Under the pieces are notes generated by a model. It had not been told where the DNA came from and did not search any database. It worked only from the letters and a program-made list of their open reading frames with translations. 64,000 nucleotides of DNA from Candidatus Competibacteraceae bacterium (lineage in GTDB: Bacteria; Pseudomonadota; Gammaproteobacteria; Competibacterales; Competibacteraceae): assembly GCA_016712625.1 (NCBI GenBank), contig JADJQQ010000006.1, positions 124,001 through 188,000 on the forward strand. The letters are read 5' to 3'. Positions 34,898 through 43,532 of this stretch are shown piece by piece. Positions within the stretch are counted from its first letter, which is position 1; each line of letters starts with the position of its first letter. The position numbers and the translations under genes are program-made.

Positions 34898-35647
34898 GTG
34901 GCTGAAGAATTCATACACGGCGTACACGCGGTGGCGGCGGCGCTAAAGTACGAGCCAGGGCAGGTGCGCGGCCTGTGGGTGGAACGCCAGCGGCGGGACG
35001 CGCGGATACAGGGGCTATTGGACGAAGCCGCGGGTCAGGGAGTGCCGATCCAGCCCGTGACGCGGGCGGAACTGGATCGTTTGAGCGGTGGCGTCCGCCA
35101 TCAAGGCGTATTGGCCCGGCTCGTGATTCAGCAGTCTGCTTGTGTTGAAGCGGATTTGCCTGGTTTGCTGGAAGCCGCGCCGGAGCCAGCGCTGTTGCTG
35201 GTGCTGGATGGCGTGCAAGACCCGCATAATCTAGGCGCCTGCCTGCGCAGCGCGGCCGCGGCGGGTGTGCAGGCGGCCATCGCCCCTGCTGACCGGGCGG
35301 TTGGATTGAATGCCACGGTACGGAAGGTGGCCTGTGGAGCGGCGGACAGAGTGCCGTTTGTGCCGGTGACTAATCTGGCGCGGACGCTGCGAAGTTTGCA
35401 AGCGCGGGGCGTATGGGTCGTCGGCGCGGTGGGAGAAGCAAGGGAGAGTCTCTATCAACTGGATTTTACGCCGCCCACCGCCATCGTGCTGGGGGCGGAG
35501 GAGAAAGGCTTGCGGCGGCTGACGCGTGAGGCCTGCGACCGGCTGGCGCGGATACCGATGGCCGAAGGCGGGGTCGAAAGCCTGAACGTGTCAGTGGCGG
35601 CCGGGATTTTTCTGTTTGAGGCCAGACGACAGCGCGGGTGGCGTTGA
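34898..35647 (+). CDS. rlmB: 23S rRNA (guanosine-2'-O-)-methyltransferase RlmB
   Basis: 249 residues, SPOUT/TrmH family, methylates G2251 of 23S rRNA. It has an N-terminal substrate-binding domain beginning EFIHGVHAVAAAL, motif 1 LDGVQDPHNLGACLRSA, the KVACGAAD segment, motif 2 VLGAEEKGLRRLTRE and motif 3 SLNVSVAAG. It starts at GTG 34898, six bases after rnr. Convergent with the attH-like gene, with only 6 bp between stops. Confidence 0.95.
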   Translation: MAEEFIHGVHAVAAALKYEPGQVRGLWVERQRRDARIQGLLDEAAGQGVPIQPVTRAELDRLSGGVRHQGVLARLVIQQSACVEADLPGLLEAAPEPALLLVLDGVQDPHNLGACLRSAAAAGVQAAIAPADRAVGLNATVRKVACGAADRVPFVPVTNLARTLRSLQARGVWVVGAVGEARESLYQLDFTPPTAIVLGAEEKGLRRLTREACDRLARIPMAEGGVESLNVSVAAGIFLFEARRQRGWR

Positions 35648-35653
35648 AACGGC

Positions 35654-36815
35654 TCATTTGACGTTGGCGGCCGCATCGTAGCGGGTCATCTCCAAATATC
35701 CCTGACCACCGAGAGGCTGATTCCCAGCGCGGCCGTTTACCGTAACAGCCCCTTCCCAATAGCGCACCGTCAAGCGCATTTCCTGATCGGCGATTTTTGG
35801 CCTAATGGTGAGAAAGATCTTCTCGGTGGGCACATGCAACCGCCAGCTGGCGGGATAACGGTCGCCGGTTGTCGGGCTGAGCCATTCTCCCGCTGGCTGT
35901 AACTCCACCTCGTCCCAGCGTAGCGCCTTCGTTTGGCCGTCAGCGGCCACCAACATGCCTTGGCTATGGCTGTCAGTAGTGCCATCCTTGCGGCGCAACC
36001 GATAGAACATCAACTCCCGGCCATCATCCAGTTGCAAGGCAAACCAGTCCCAGCCGCTTTGCTCAGGTCCCAGAGCGCTCGTGCTCCATTCTCGATCCAG
36101 CCAGCTGGCGCCATTGACCGTGAAGGTGGTGCTATCCAGTTGCATCGTGCCTTGGGTTGGCAAGCGAGGGTATGAGTAGTAATAAGACGCATTGCCGGGT
36201 TCCGCGCTTTTTTTGGCTCAATCCCTGATCGCCTTGCAAGACCATCGGTTTCATCTCATTGAGGACCAAATCAAGCGCCACATTACCTTCCCGCGCTTGC
36301 ACTCGCATGGGAAAAATAGCGGTTTCATTTCCGCTCAAAGCCCAGTCATCCAACCAGACGCGAAACGGCGTGGCTTGCGCACCCGCCAGACCCATCTCCC
36401 CACGGTTGAGCCGCTCGAAGGCGTGGTGCTGATCGCCCGCGACATCGGTCAAGGCAAAATGGCCCAGGTAAATCTGGTTCGTCCGCCAAGCGGAATCGGC
36501 CAGCGGCGGCGTGGGAGAGAGCGCAATGCGAAACAGGGTCAATTGATAGCCGAATTGCCGCCCGGTGGCGTCAGCCAGATTGCCAGTCACATACCACCAT
36601 TCATTGCGGAAATCCGGGTGTGGGCCGTGATCGGTCGGAAATTGGAAGGGCCGAGGCGCATAGGCGCGTTGATAGCCGGCGTTGTCATTACCCCCCAGTG
36701 CTGAAGTCACCGCGACGGTCTCAGCCATTTTTGACCGGGGCCAAAATAAATAACTGGCCAGCGCGATGCTCAGCAGCAGAGTCCCTATCGCTAACCATCG
36801 GTATCGCTCAGTCAT
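35654..36815 (-). pseudogene. AttH-like lipocalin / carotenoid 1,2-hydratase-type protein, frameshifted
   Basis: Two frames on the minus strand together make one family member: 36815-36132 (an N-terminal membrane helix, then PRPFQFPTDHGPHPDFRNEWWYVTGNL) and 36163-35654 (LDREWSTSALGPEQSGWDWF through GQGYLEMTRYD). They join at a 7-base A run (T run on the plus strand, 36208-36214). Removing one A restores continuous QKSAEPGNASYYYSYPRLPTQG. The intact protein would be about 375 residues, periplasmic and membrane-anchored. AttH-like proteins sit with an FtsX-type permease and LolD-like ATPase, exactly the next two genes, and are thought to work in lipid or lipoprotein-related export. Sequencing error or transcriptional slippage could explain the shift. 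Confidence 0.85.
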
Positions 36816-36844
36816 GTTGGGCCGGCCGATTGATTCGCAAGCGC

Positions 36845-39346
36845 TTATTCGGATCGCAGCGCATCAGCGGGCGGGGTGCCGGCCATGCGCCAAATGGGAT
36901 AAAGTCCTGCTAACAACGCGGCGGCTATCGCTAGCGCCACGGTTTCCAACAGCAGCAGGGAACTGACCTGAAACGGCAGACTCCAGCCAAAGGCGCGACG
37001 ATTAATGACAAAAATTAACACGAAGGCCATCATTAATCCGGTCGGCAACGCGAACAGACCAGCGGCAGCCCCCATAAAGCCCGTTTGTAACGAGACCAGT
37101 CCGCCGACCTCACGCACGGTCATGCCGGTGGCGCGCAGCACGGCGAACTCCCGCGCCCGCTCCAGTTGCAAGGCCAGCAGCGCGCTCAAGGTGCCGACCA
37201 GCGCGATCAGGACAGCCAGCAGGCGAAGCACGTTAGTGATGGTGAAGGTACGGTCGAAAATATCCAAGGTGAGCTCTTGAATGTCTCGATTGGGACGAAT
37301 CATCAGTGGCTGAATGGTTCCCAGCCGTTGCTGCAAGCGTTCGCGCAAGGCGGACAGGCTGGTTTCTGATTCCGCATAAATGGCCGCTGAGCTGACCGAG
37401 CTATCCTGCCAGTAGCGTTGATAAGCTGAACGATGCAGCAGAATTCGGCCATGCTCCGAGCCGTAGTCTAAAAACACGCCAACGATGGGAAAAGCGCGTA
37501 AGCCGCCCGCTGTTGGCAAGGTCAGGGAATCGCCCGCGCGTAACCCTTGCCGATAGGCCAATGGTTCCGAAATGAGAATGGATTCGCCAGTTTGAAATGT
37601 TTGCCAGGTTTCGGTCGGATCGCCGTCAATCAGGCGGTAACCGGCTTGTGAGAGCGGAGCGAGCGCTACGGCCATTAATTGGATCGGCCGGCCATCCAGT
37701 TCGACTATGCTCCGCCGGTAAAGGGAAACTCCAGCGATGCCAGGGGTGTCGTGCAACGCCGCTAACACTTGCGGTTGCAGGGTCTCCGTGCTACCTCCTG
37801 GAATAGTGGGAGGCGCAATGTATAAATCGGCATTGAGTAAATCTTTGATCCAGAGGCTCACCCCACCGCGAAAACTATCGACCATGATCCCGACGCCCAC
37901 CGTGGCCGCAAAGGCGATCATTAACGCCGCGGCGGCGATGCCGGTGCGGCTAAGATGTCGCGCTATGTCGCGATTGGCCATCCGCGCCAACAACCCCAGA
38001 CGTTGGCACAGGGGCTGATTCAGGTGAACCAGCGCCACGACCGCGGGAGGGGTTATCAAGGCGCAGCCGAAAATCAATAGAAATAGACCAATGAAGCCGG
38101 CGATTAACGAATGGGAAAGCGCCACTACGCCGCCGCCGCTGGCGAGCAAGAGCAATCCGGCCAGCGCCAGTCGCGGTAAAACCGCCTGCCAGCGCGTTTC
38201 GAGGTGGCTACGGCTGAGCGCCGCCGCCGCGGGGATGTTGGCGGCTTCGCGAGCGGGCAGCCACGCCGCCGCCAGTGTCGCCGCTAGCCCTAGCGCGATG
38301 CTTTTGACCAATGACCATGGATCAATGAAAAAGTCTCGCACGCTAATAATGTAATACAGATCGTTGATGGTTCGGGTTACTAGATGGACTAATCCAGAAC
38401 CCAACCATAACCCTAAGAGTACGCCGAAAAAGACACCAATCAGACCCAGCAGTAGCGCCTCACTGAGGACGCCCGCGAACAATTCACGGCGAGCGACCCC
38501 TAGCGCTCGTAGCGTCCCTAACAAACGGCGACGCTGTACGACCGCAAAAGTCATCGCGTTATAGATCAGGAACATCCCGACCATTAAGGCTAAGAAACTC
38601 ATGGCGTTCAGGTTCAATGAAAAGGCGGCGCTGAGATCTTGGGTGGTTCGATTGCGTCTTTCAGAATTTTCCAACCGCAAATCAGACGGTAGCTCGCTTT
38701 GCAGTTCCTGAGCCAAACGTTCGCCATCAGGGCCATCTGGCAGAATCAAATCGATGTAATTCAACTTTCCAGGTTGGCCCAGGACGATTTGGGCCGTACT
38801 GATGTCGGTGACGATCAATCCCGCCAGATCGGTTCCTTGCAATGTGCCCACACGTTTCAAAGTGAAATGCCGCGTTCCGCGTCGCAGGGTAATTTGCTGG
38901 CCCACGCCTTCCGGCAACAGGGCCGCATCGGCTTGCAGCAGCAATGCCCGAAAGTCGAAATCATTAGTGGCAATATCGGTGGCGGGAAGACGGAACGGCC
39001 CTTCGGCGAACGGATCTATACCGAGGATTTGCAGTAGTTGGCCGGGTTGGTCGGCATCGGGTAGATAACCGGTCACCACGCGAGTACTTTGACGGAGATT
39101 GCGTTCCACGCGCAAGCGAGCGTACAGCGTCTCCGGGATCGCTTGAGAACCACCGACAATCCGGTGGGTGGCCGCTCCAGTGATCCGGCGCATGCTAAGC
39201 TCGAAGCTTCGACGGGCGCTGGCGTTGGCCAGATCGACCGCCAACACCACGGCGACGCCAAGGGCGATACCCAGAATCGCCAGTCCCAGTTGCCAGGGAT
39301 GTTGCAACGGATGTCGGAGTAAGGCTCTCCAAAGCAAAGGAGTCAC
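36845..39346 (-). CDS. FtsX-like ABC transporter permease (two repeated modules)
   Basis: 833 residues. An N-terminal helix, a large periplasmic MacB-like domain (about 50-240), three membrane helices (about 250-360), a central pair of helices, a second periplasmic domain and three final helices follow, the 'long' FtsX duplication. Motifs typical of the family include LLGTLRALGVARRELF and FAVLRATGMTVREVGG. The start overlaps the stop of the ATPase gene by 4 bases. With the ATPase and AttH-like protein it forms an AttEFGH-like set that probably extracts or exports a lipid-linked substrate; the substrate is unknown. Confidence 0.92.
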   Translation of the reverse strand: MTPLLWRALLRHPLQHPWQLGLAILGIALGVAVVLAVDLANASARRSFELSMRRITGAATHRIVGGSQAIPETLYARLRVERNLRQSTRVVTGYLPDADQPGQLLQILGIDPFAEGPFRLPATDIATNDFDFRALLLQADAALLPEGVGQQITLRRGTRHFTLKRVGTLQGTDLAGLIVTDISTAQIVLGQPGKLNYIDLILPDGPDGERLAQELQSELPSDLRLENSERRNRTTQDLSAAFSLNLNAMSFLALMVGMFLIYNAMTFAVVQRRRLLGTLRALGVARRELFAGVLSEALLLGLIGVFFGVLLGLWLGSGLVHLVTRTINDLYYIISVRDFFIDPWSLVKSIALGLAATLAAAWLPAREAANIPAAAALSRSHLETRWQAVLPRLALAGLLLLASGGGVVALSHSLIAGFIGLFLLIFGCALITPPAVVALVHLNQPLCQRLGLLARMANRDIARHLSRTGIAAAALMIAFAATVGVGIMVDSFRGGVSLWIKDLLNADLYIAPPTIPGGSTETLQPQVLAALHDTPGIAGVSLYRRSIVELDGRPIQLMAVALAPLSQAGYRLIDGDPTETWQTFQTGESILISEPLAYRQGLRAGDSLTLPTAGGLRAFPIVGVFLDYGSEHGRILLHRSAYQRYWQDSSVSSAAIYAESETSLSALRERLQQRLGTIQPLMIRPNRDIQELTLDIFDRTFTITNVLRLLAVLIALVGTLSALLALQLERAREFAVLRATGMTVREVGGLVSLQTGFMGAAAGLFALPTGLMMAFVLIFVINRRAFGWSLPFQVSSLLLLETVALAIAAALLAGLYPIWRMAGTPPADALRSE

Positions 39347-40044
39347 CTCCCTATCTCCCGAATCTGCCCTCCATCCAGATAGAGAAGGCGGTCGGCGCGA
39401 GTAGCCACTTCTCGGCTGTGGGTCACCATAATGATGGTCGTTCCGACTTGCTGATGGAGGTTTAGCAGCAAGTCCAGAATTCGTTCACCCGTTGCGCTGT
39501 CCAAATTACCGGTCGGCTCATCCGCCAGCACCAGCGCCGGGCGGTGTACCAAGGCTCGCGCGATGGCCAAGCGTTGCTGTTCTCCGCCAGAGAGCCGTTC
39601 GGGAAAGCTACCCTGGCGGGCGCCCAAGCCGATCTCATGCAGCAGCGCCAATGCATGCCCGCGCTGATCCGGTGTGGCTATGTTGTTTAATTCCAAGGGT
39701 AATAATAGATTTTCCTCAACGGTGAGGGTTGGAATTAAGTTGAAGAATTGAAAGATGAAGCCGATATGGCGCCGCCGAAATTGAGTGCGCTGGACTTCGG
39801 TGAGTTCAGTTATAATTTGGTCGCCGATGCGGATTTGCCCACGGTCTGGCAGATCAATACCGCCTAGCAAGTTCAAAAGGGTCGATTTACCTGAACCGGA
39901 TTGTCCAAGCAAGGCGACGAACGCTCCCCGGTGGATGTCTAAATTCAAGTCAGTGAAGATCGTGCGCTGATTATCGCCTTCGGCATAATGTTTGCCTATA
40001 TTTTGGATCGTGATAAAAGTCGCTGCCGGAACATCAGTTTTCAT
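39343..40044 (-). CDS. ABC transporter ATP-binding protein (LolD/MacB family)
   Basis: 233 residues. Walker A GQSGSGKST (47-55), Q-loop FQFFNLIPTLTVEENLL, signature LSGGEQQRLAIARAL, Walker B LVLADEPTGNLD and H-loop MVTHS are all intact. The sequence type belongs to the LolD/FtsE/MacB class that partners FtsX-like permeases. It is first in the operon and overlaps the permease by 4 bases. Divergent from the exopolysaccharide operon, with 215 bp between them. Confidence 0.95.
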   Translation of the reverse strand: MKTDVPAATFITIQNIGKHYAEGDNQRTIFTDLNLDIHRGAFVALLGQSGSGKSTLLNLLGGIDLPDRGQIRIGDQIITELTEVQRTQFRRRHIGFIFQFFNLIPTLTVEENLLLPLELNNIATPDQRGHALALLHEIGLGARQGSFPERLSGGEQQRLAIARALVHRPALVLADEPTGNLDSATGERILDLLLNLHQQVGTTIIMVTHSREVATRADRLLYLDGGQIREIGR

Positions 40045-40259
40045 TTAAGCTTTTAGGATGGAAATGGCCTTGGCTGGTGATCCTAATACTTTTTGCTGCT
40101 TTGTGGGAAAACGACATCAGCTTATCGGCTCAAAGATAGTGCTCCCAGAGATGGATTGACCGGGTGGTATGCTGGCTGAGCATCTCATCAAACCGACTCA
40201 ACCTTGGCTCTGGACAGATTGGGATTGGGATTATTCAATGGTATTGGGGGTTGTCTCGG

Positions 40260-40931
40260 ATGCAAAAACGTCAGTGGGTGATCGGTGCGATATCGGTGGC
40301 GCTAGTGCTATTGCTTGGCGCCTGCGCCAAAAATCAACAAGGCCTCCCTCCTTCAACTAACTATGCGTCCCAAACCGCTTCGCCGGAGACTTACAACTAT
40401 CAAATAGGTCCAGGTGACCAGCTACAAATTTTCGTCTGGCGAAATCCCGAGGTCTCGCAGACAGTGACTGTCCGCCCAGACGGAAAGATTACAACTCCAT
40501 TGGTGGAGGATTTGCAAGCCAGCGGCAAAACCCCCAATCAGCTGGCCCGCGAAATGGAAAAAGCCCTGGAGACCTACATTCGCCAGCCGATCGTTACCGT
40601 GATCGTTGCCAATGGCATCGGACCCTACAGCGAGCAGGTGCGGGTGGTTGGTCAAGTATCCGGCGAGCAGGGCGGTAACCGCGATCAGGCTGCGGGCCCG
40701 CAGGCGCGAGCGATCGCTTATCGCCACAAAATGACGTTGCTGGACGTTATGGTCGCGATTGGCGGCTTAAGCGAATTCGCGGCTGGCAACAATACCAAAC
40801 TGGTGCGAATGGTGGACGGCAAACAGCAGGAATACCAAATCCGCCTGGACGATCTGCTTGAGGGGGATATCACCGCCAATGTAGATATCTTGCCTGGCGA
40901 TATTGTGATCATCCCGCAATCCTGGTTCTAG
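40260..40931 (+). CDS. XrtA-system exopolysaccharide export lipoprotein (Wza/EpsD-type)
   Basis: 223 residues from ATG 40260 (MQKRQWVIG). The 32 codons back to 40164 lack a signal-peptide-like start. The signal peptide ends in LLGAC, a lipobox. A Poly_export domain follows (YQIGPGDQLQIFVWRNPEVSQTVTVRPDGKI) and then a SLBB-type region ending LPGDIVIIPQSWF. It fits the PEP-CTERM/XrtA-associated export protein family. First gene of a five-gene operon ending at 46391. Confidence 0.9.
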   Translation: MQKRQWVIGAISVALVLLLGACAKNQQGLPPSTNYASQTASPETYNYQIGPGDQLQIFVWRNPEVSQTVTVRPDGKITTPLVEDLQASGKTPNQLAREMEKALETYIRQPIVTVIVANGIGPYSEQVRVVGQVSGEQGGNRDQAAGPQARAIAYRHKMTLLDVMVAIGGLSEFAAGNNTKLVRMVDGKQQEYQIRLDDLLEGDITANVDILPGDIVIIPQSWF

Positions 40932-40963
40932 TCGGGTCGCGCCCGGAGGCTAAGGGGAATCAC

Positions 40964-42535
40964 ATGAACGAGGGTATCGGCCAGATAGTTGGCTATCTGC
41001 GCGGCATTTGGCGTAATCGCTGGTACGCCATGGGTTGCGCGTGGGTGATTTGTATCATTGGATGGTTCGTTGTCTTTCGATTACCCGATCAGTTTCAAGG
41101 CTCGGCGCGAGTGTTTGTGGATACTCAGTCCGTGCTACGGCCTTTATTGAAGGGTCTGACGATAGATGTCGATCCCAATGCTCAGGTTGCCTTGGTCGCT
41201 CAAACGCTGCTCAGCCGTCCAAATTTAGAGAAGATTATTGAGTTCTCTGAATTGAACCCGCCCGCTAAAACGACTTCTTTAGCGTTTGATCAATTGGCTT
41301 ACCGGCTACAGCAACGAATTAAGCTGGCTGGATCGGGTAAAAGAGATGACAACTTATATAGCATAACTTTCCAGGACCCTAATCCAGATAAGGCTAAAAA
41401 AGTAGTCGAGTCCGTCATTAAGGTATTTGAAAATAACCTTAATTCAGCCGTACTCAATACGGATGCGGCCCAAGTCTTTTTGGACAAGCAAGTTGAAGAA
41501 TATGAGGCTCGGCTGGTGGCGGCAGAAAATCGCTTGAAGGAATTCAAGCTCAAAAATGTTGGTTTGATGCCCACGGAAGGACAAAATTACAATGCACGTA
41601 TGCAGCAGGTGACTAACGACCTGGGGTTGGCTCGACTAGAGCTGGCTCAAGCAGAAAATCGTCGTAATTCAATTCAGCAACAAATTAATAATTCTCTGCA
41701 ACAGCTTAAGGGTGATGGCAGCGGAGCAGTGGGTGAGCCGGTCGTTTTGCCTATCGATGGGCGTATTCAAAGTCTCGAACAAAAATTGGATGACTTGCTA
41801 ATTCAATTTACCGATAAGCACCCAGATGTCAGTATTTTGAAGAAATCGATTACAGAGCTTAAAGCCCAGCGCGAGCAAGAGCGTGCTCAGTATGCAACCA
41901 ATCTTTCCAAGCTGAATGCAAATAGTAATGCCAGAGGGCCTAAAACGTATTCTTTTTACGATGAGCTTAAGGTCAAACTGGCTGAAGAAGAAGCGACCAT
42001 TGCTTCATTATCCGTGCGAGCAACCGAATTTAAAAAGCGCTATGATGAGTTGCACAATCAAGTGAATACCTTACCTAAGGTCGAAGCGGAGTTAACGGCG
42101 CTAAATCGTGACTATGAATTGAATCGCTCAAAATATGATGATCTGGTAGCGCGCCGGGAATCTGCTCGGCTATCTCAACAGGCCGAGGAGTCCAGACAAG
42201 ATGTGCGCTTCCAAGTCATTGAGCCGCCGCGGGTGCCTTTGAAACCAAGCTGGCCGAATCGGTTATTGTTGATGACACTCGTATTGGTTGGAGGTTTAGC
42301 CGCGGGGATAGGGTTGGCGTTTCTAATGATGCAGCTGTGGCCAACCTTTGATGATCGGCGTGGATTGAGGCAACAGATCACGGATGTTCCTGTATTCGGT
42401 AGTGTTAGCCTGGTTTTATCACCTCATGCCTTACGTCGCGAACGTAGGATGGCGGCGACATTTGCTTCAGTGGCTGGGTTATTGTTATTAGTTTATGCCA
42501 GCTTATTAGCTGTAGAAAAAGTTGGGCTTCTATGA
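40964..42535 (+). CDS. XrtA-system polysaccharide chain-length determinant (Wzz-like)
   Basis: 523 residues. It has an N-terminal Wzz domain with a first membrane helix (about 21-40) and FQGSARVFVDTQSVLRPLLKG. A long periplasmic coiled coil spans about 160-430, and a C-terminal membrane helix has proline-rich PPRVPLKPSWPNRLLL. A further C-terminal hydrophobic segment ends the protein. This pattern matches the exosortase-A-associated chain-length family. Likely acts with the tyrosine kinase encoded next to control polymer length at the inner membrane. Confidence 0.92.
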   Translation: MNEGIGQIVGYLRGIWRNRWYAMGCAWVICIIGWFVVFRLPDQFQGSARVFVDTQSVLRPLLKGLTIDVDPNAQVALVAQTLLSRPNLEKIIEFSELNPPAKTTSLAFDQLAYRLQQRIKLAGSGKRDDNLYSITFQDPNPDKAKKVVESVIKVFENNLNSAVLNTDAAQVFLDKQVEEYEARLVAAENRLKEFKLKNVGLMPTEGQNYNARMQQVTNDLGLARLELAQAENRRNSIQQQINNSLQQLKGDGSGAVGEPVVLPIDGRIQSLEQKLDDLLIQFTDKHPDVSILKKSITELKAQREQERAQYATNLSKLNANSNARGPKTYSFYDELKVKLAEEEATIASLSVRATEFKKRYDELHNQVNTLPKVEAELTALNRDYELNRSKYDDLVARRESARLSQQAEESRQDVRFQVIEPPRVPLKPSWPNRLLLMTLVLVGGLAAGIGLAFLMMQLWPTFDDRRGLRQQITDVPVFGSVSLVLSPHALRRERRMAATFASVAGLLLLVYASLLAVEKVGLL

Positions 42536-42565
42536 TGATTTCGGTTTTTAATAGAGAATCGAATA

Positions 42566-43510
42566 ATGGATAGTATCGAAAAAGCCATGTCAGGCCGGTC
42601 GATTGGCTCGATCATACGGCCACCACCACCGCCACCACCACCGCCACCGACCCCCATTGTTCCGACAAGAGATGATGTAATCGAAGGGATCGTTAATGTT
42701 GCGATCCCATCAGTTGCTAGTGTTGGTGCGCCGGTAGTCAACAAGCGTACCCAGCGATCCATAACGCTCGATATTGAGAAAATCCGAGGCGCGGGTTTAT
42801 TAGTACCCGATGCTCGGCATAGTAGGATCAAAGAAGAGTATCGTCATATCAAGCGACCCTTGTTAATGAATATTGATGGCAAGGGCGCTATTAAATCTGA
42901 GCAGAGTAATTTGATTGTAGTGACAAGTGCTCAGCCCGGTGAGGGTAAAACCTTTACAGCTTGTAACTTGGCTTTGAGTATTGCATCTGAACGAAATCGT
43001 ACGGTATTGCTAGTAGACGCTGATGTTGTCCGGCCCTCGGTAGGCAAAACACTCGGTTTTGAAGTCGAGCTAGGCTTGGTTGATTTTTTGATCGATGATC
43101 AGCTGGAATTGGCTGATGTATTGGTCAATACTAGCATGCCTTCTCTAGCCGTGTTACCAGCGGGTAGCAAGCACCACTTGTCCGCGGAATTATTGGCTGG
43201 CGACAACATGCGCCGCCTGACCAGCGAGATGAGCCAGCGTTATCCCGATCGTGTGATTATCTTCGATGCGCCTCCATTATTAGCTACGACCGAAGCAGTA
43301 ATTTTGGCTAATCTCATGGGGCAGGTTATTTTAGTTATTGAAGCGGAACGAACCTCTCAATCTTTGGTCAAAGAAGCTTTGGCTCTGCTCAGTTCTAACC
43401 AGATGGTTGGATTCGTGCTTAATAAAGCGCGCGATGGCCTTGTTTCAGATTATGGATATCAGTATGCCCGCGAAGATAAGGAGGAGGATTCCAGCGCGGT
43501 GATTGGTTAG
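42566..43510 (+). CDS. XrtA-associated tyrosine autokinase (BY-kinase)
   Basis: 314 residues. After MDSIEKAM, typical for the family, comes a run of ten prolines (19-28). The kinase core has Walker A SAQPGEGKT, Walker A' VLLVDADVVRPS and Walker B VIIFDAPPLL. The C-terminus carries a small tyrosine cluster (DYGYQYA) suitable for autophosphorylation. It is a stand-alone cytoplasmic BY-kinase that would pair with the preceding chain-length protein. Its 3' end overlaps the open frame of the next gene, but not the start I chose there. Confidence 0.92.
   Translation: MDSIEKAMSGRSIGSIIRPPPPPPPPPPTPIVPTRDDVIEGIVNVAIPSVASVGAPVVNKRTQRSITLDIEKIRGAGLLVPDARHSRIKEEYRHIKRPLLMNIDGKGAIKSEQSNLIVVTSAQPGEGKTFTACNLALSIASERNRTVLLVDADVVRPSVGKTLGFEVELGLVDFLIDDQLELADVLVNTSMPSLAVLPAGSKHHLSAELLAGDNMRRLTSEMSQRYPDRVIIFDAPPLLATTEAVILANLMGQVILVIEAERTSQSLVKEALALLSSNQMVGFVLNKARDGLVSDYGYQYAREDKEEDSSAVIG
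42620..42649 (+). repeat. Proline-codon microsatellite in the autokinase gene
   Basis: Ten proline codons arranged as the 12-base unit CCACCACCACCG twice, then CCACCG. In-frame triplet repeats of this kind can change length by slippage without breaking the frame, giving a variable polyproline linker between the N-terminal peptide and kinase core. Confidence 0.8.
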
Positions 43511-43532
43511 TTATCAATGGAGTCGAGCCAGA

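Noticed and set aside
36132..36220. Programmed ribosomal frameshifting in the attH-like gene
   Set aside because: An A-rich slippery run is present, but I see no downstream pseudoknot or stimulatory element, and family members are normally a single frame. Error or mutation is simpler.
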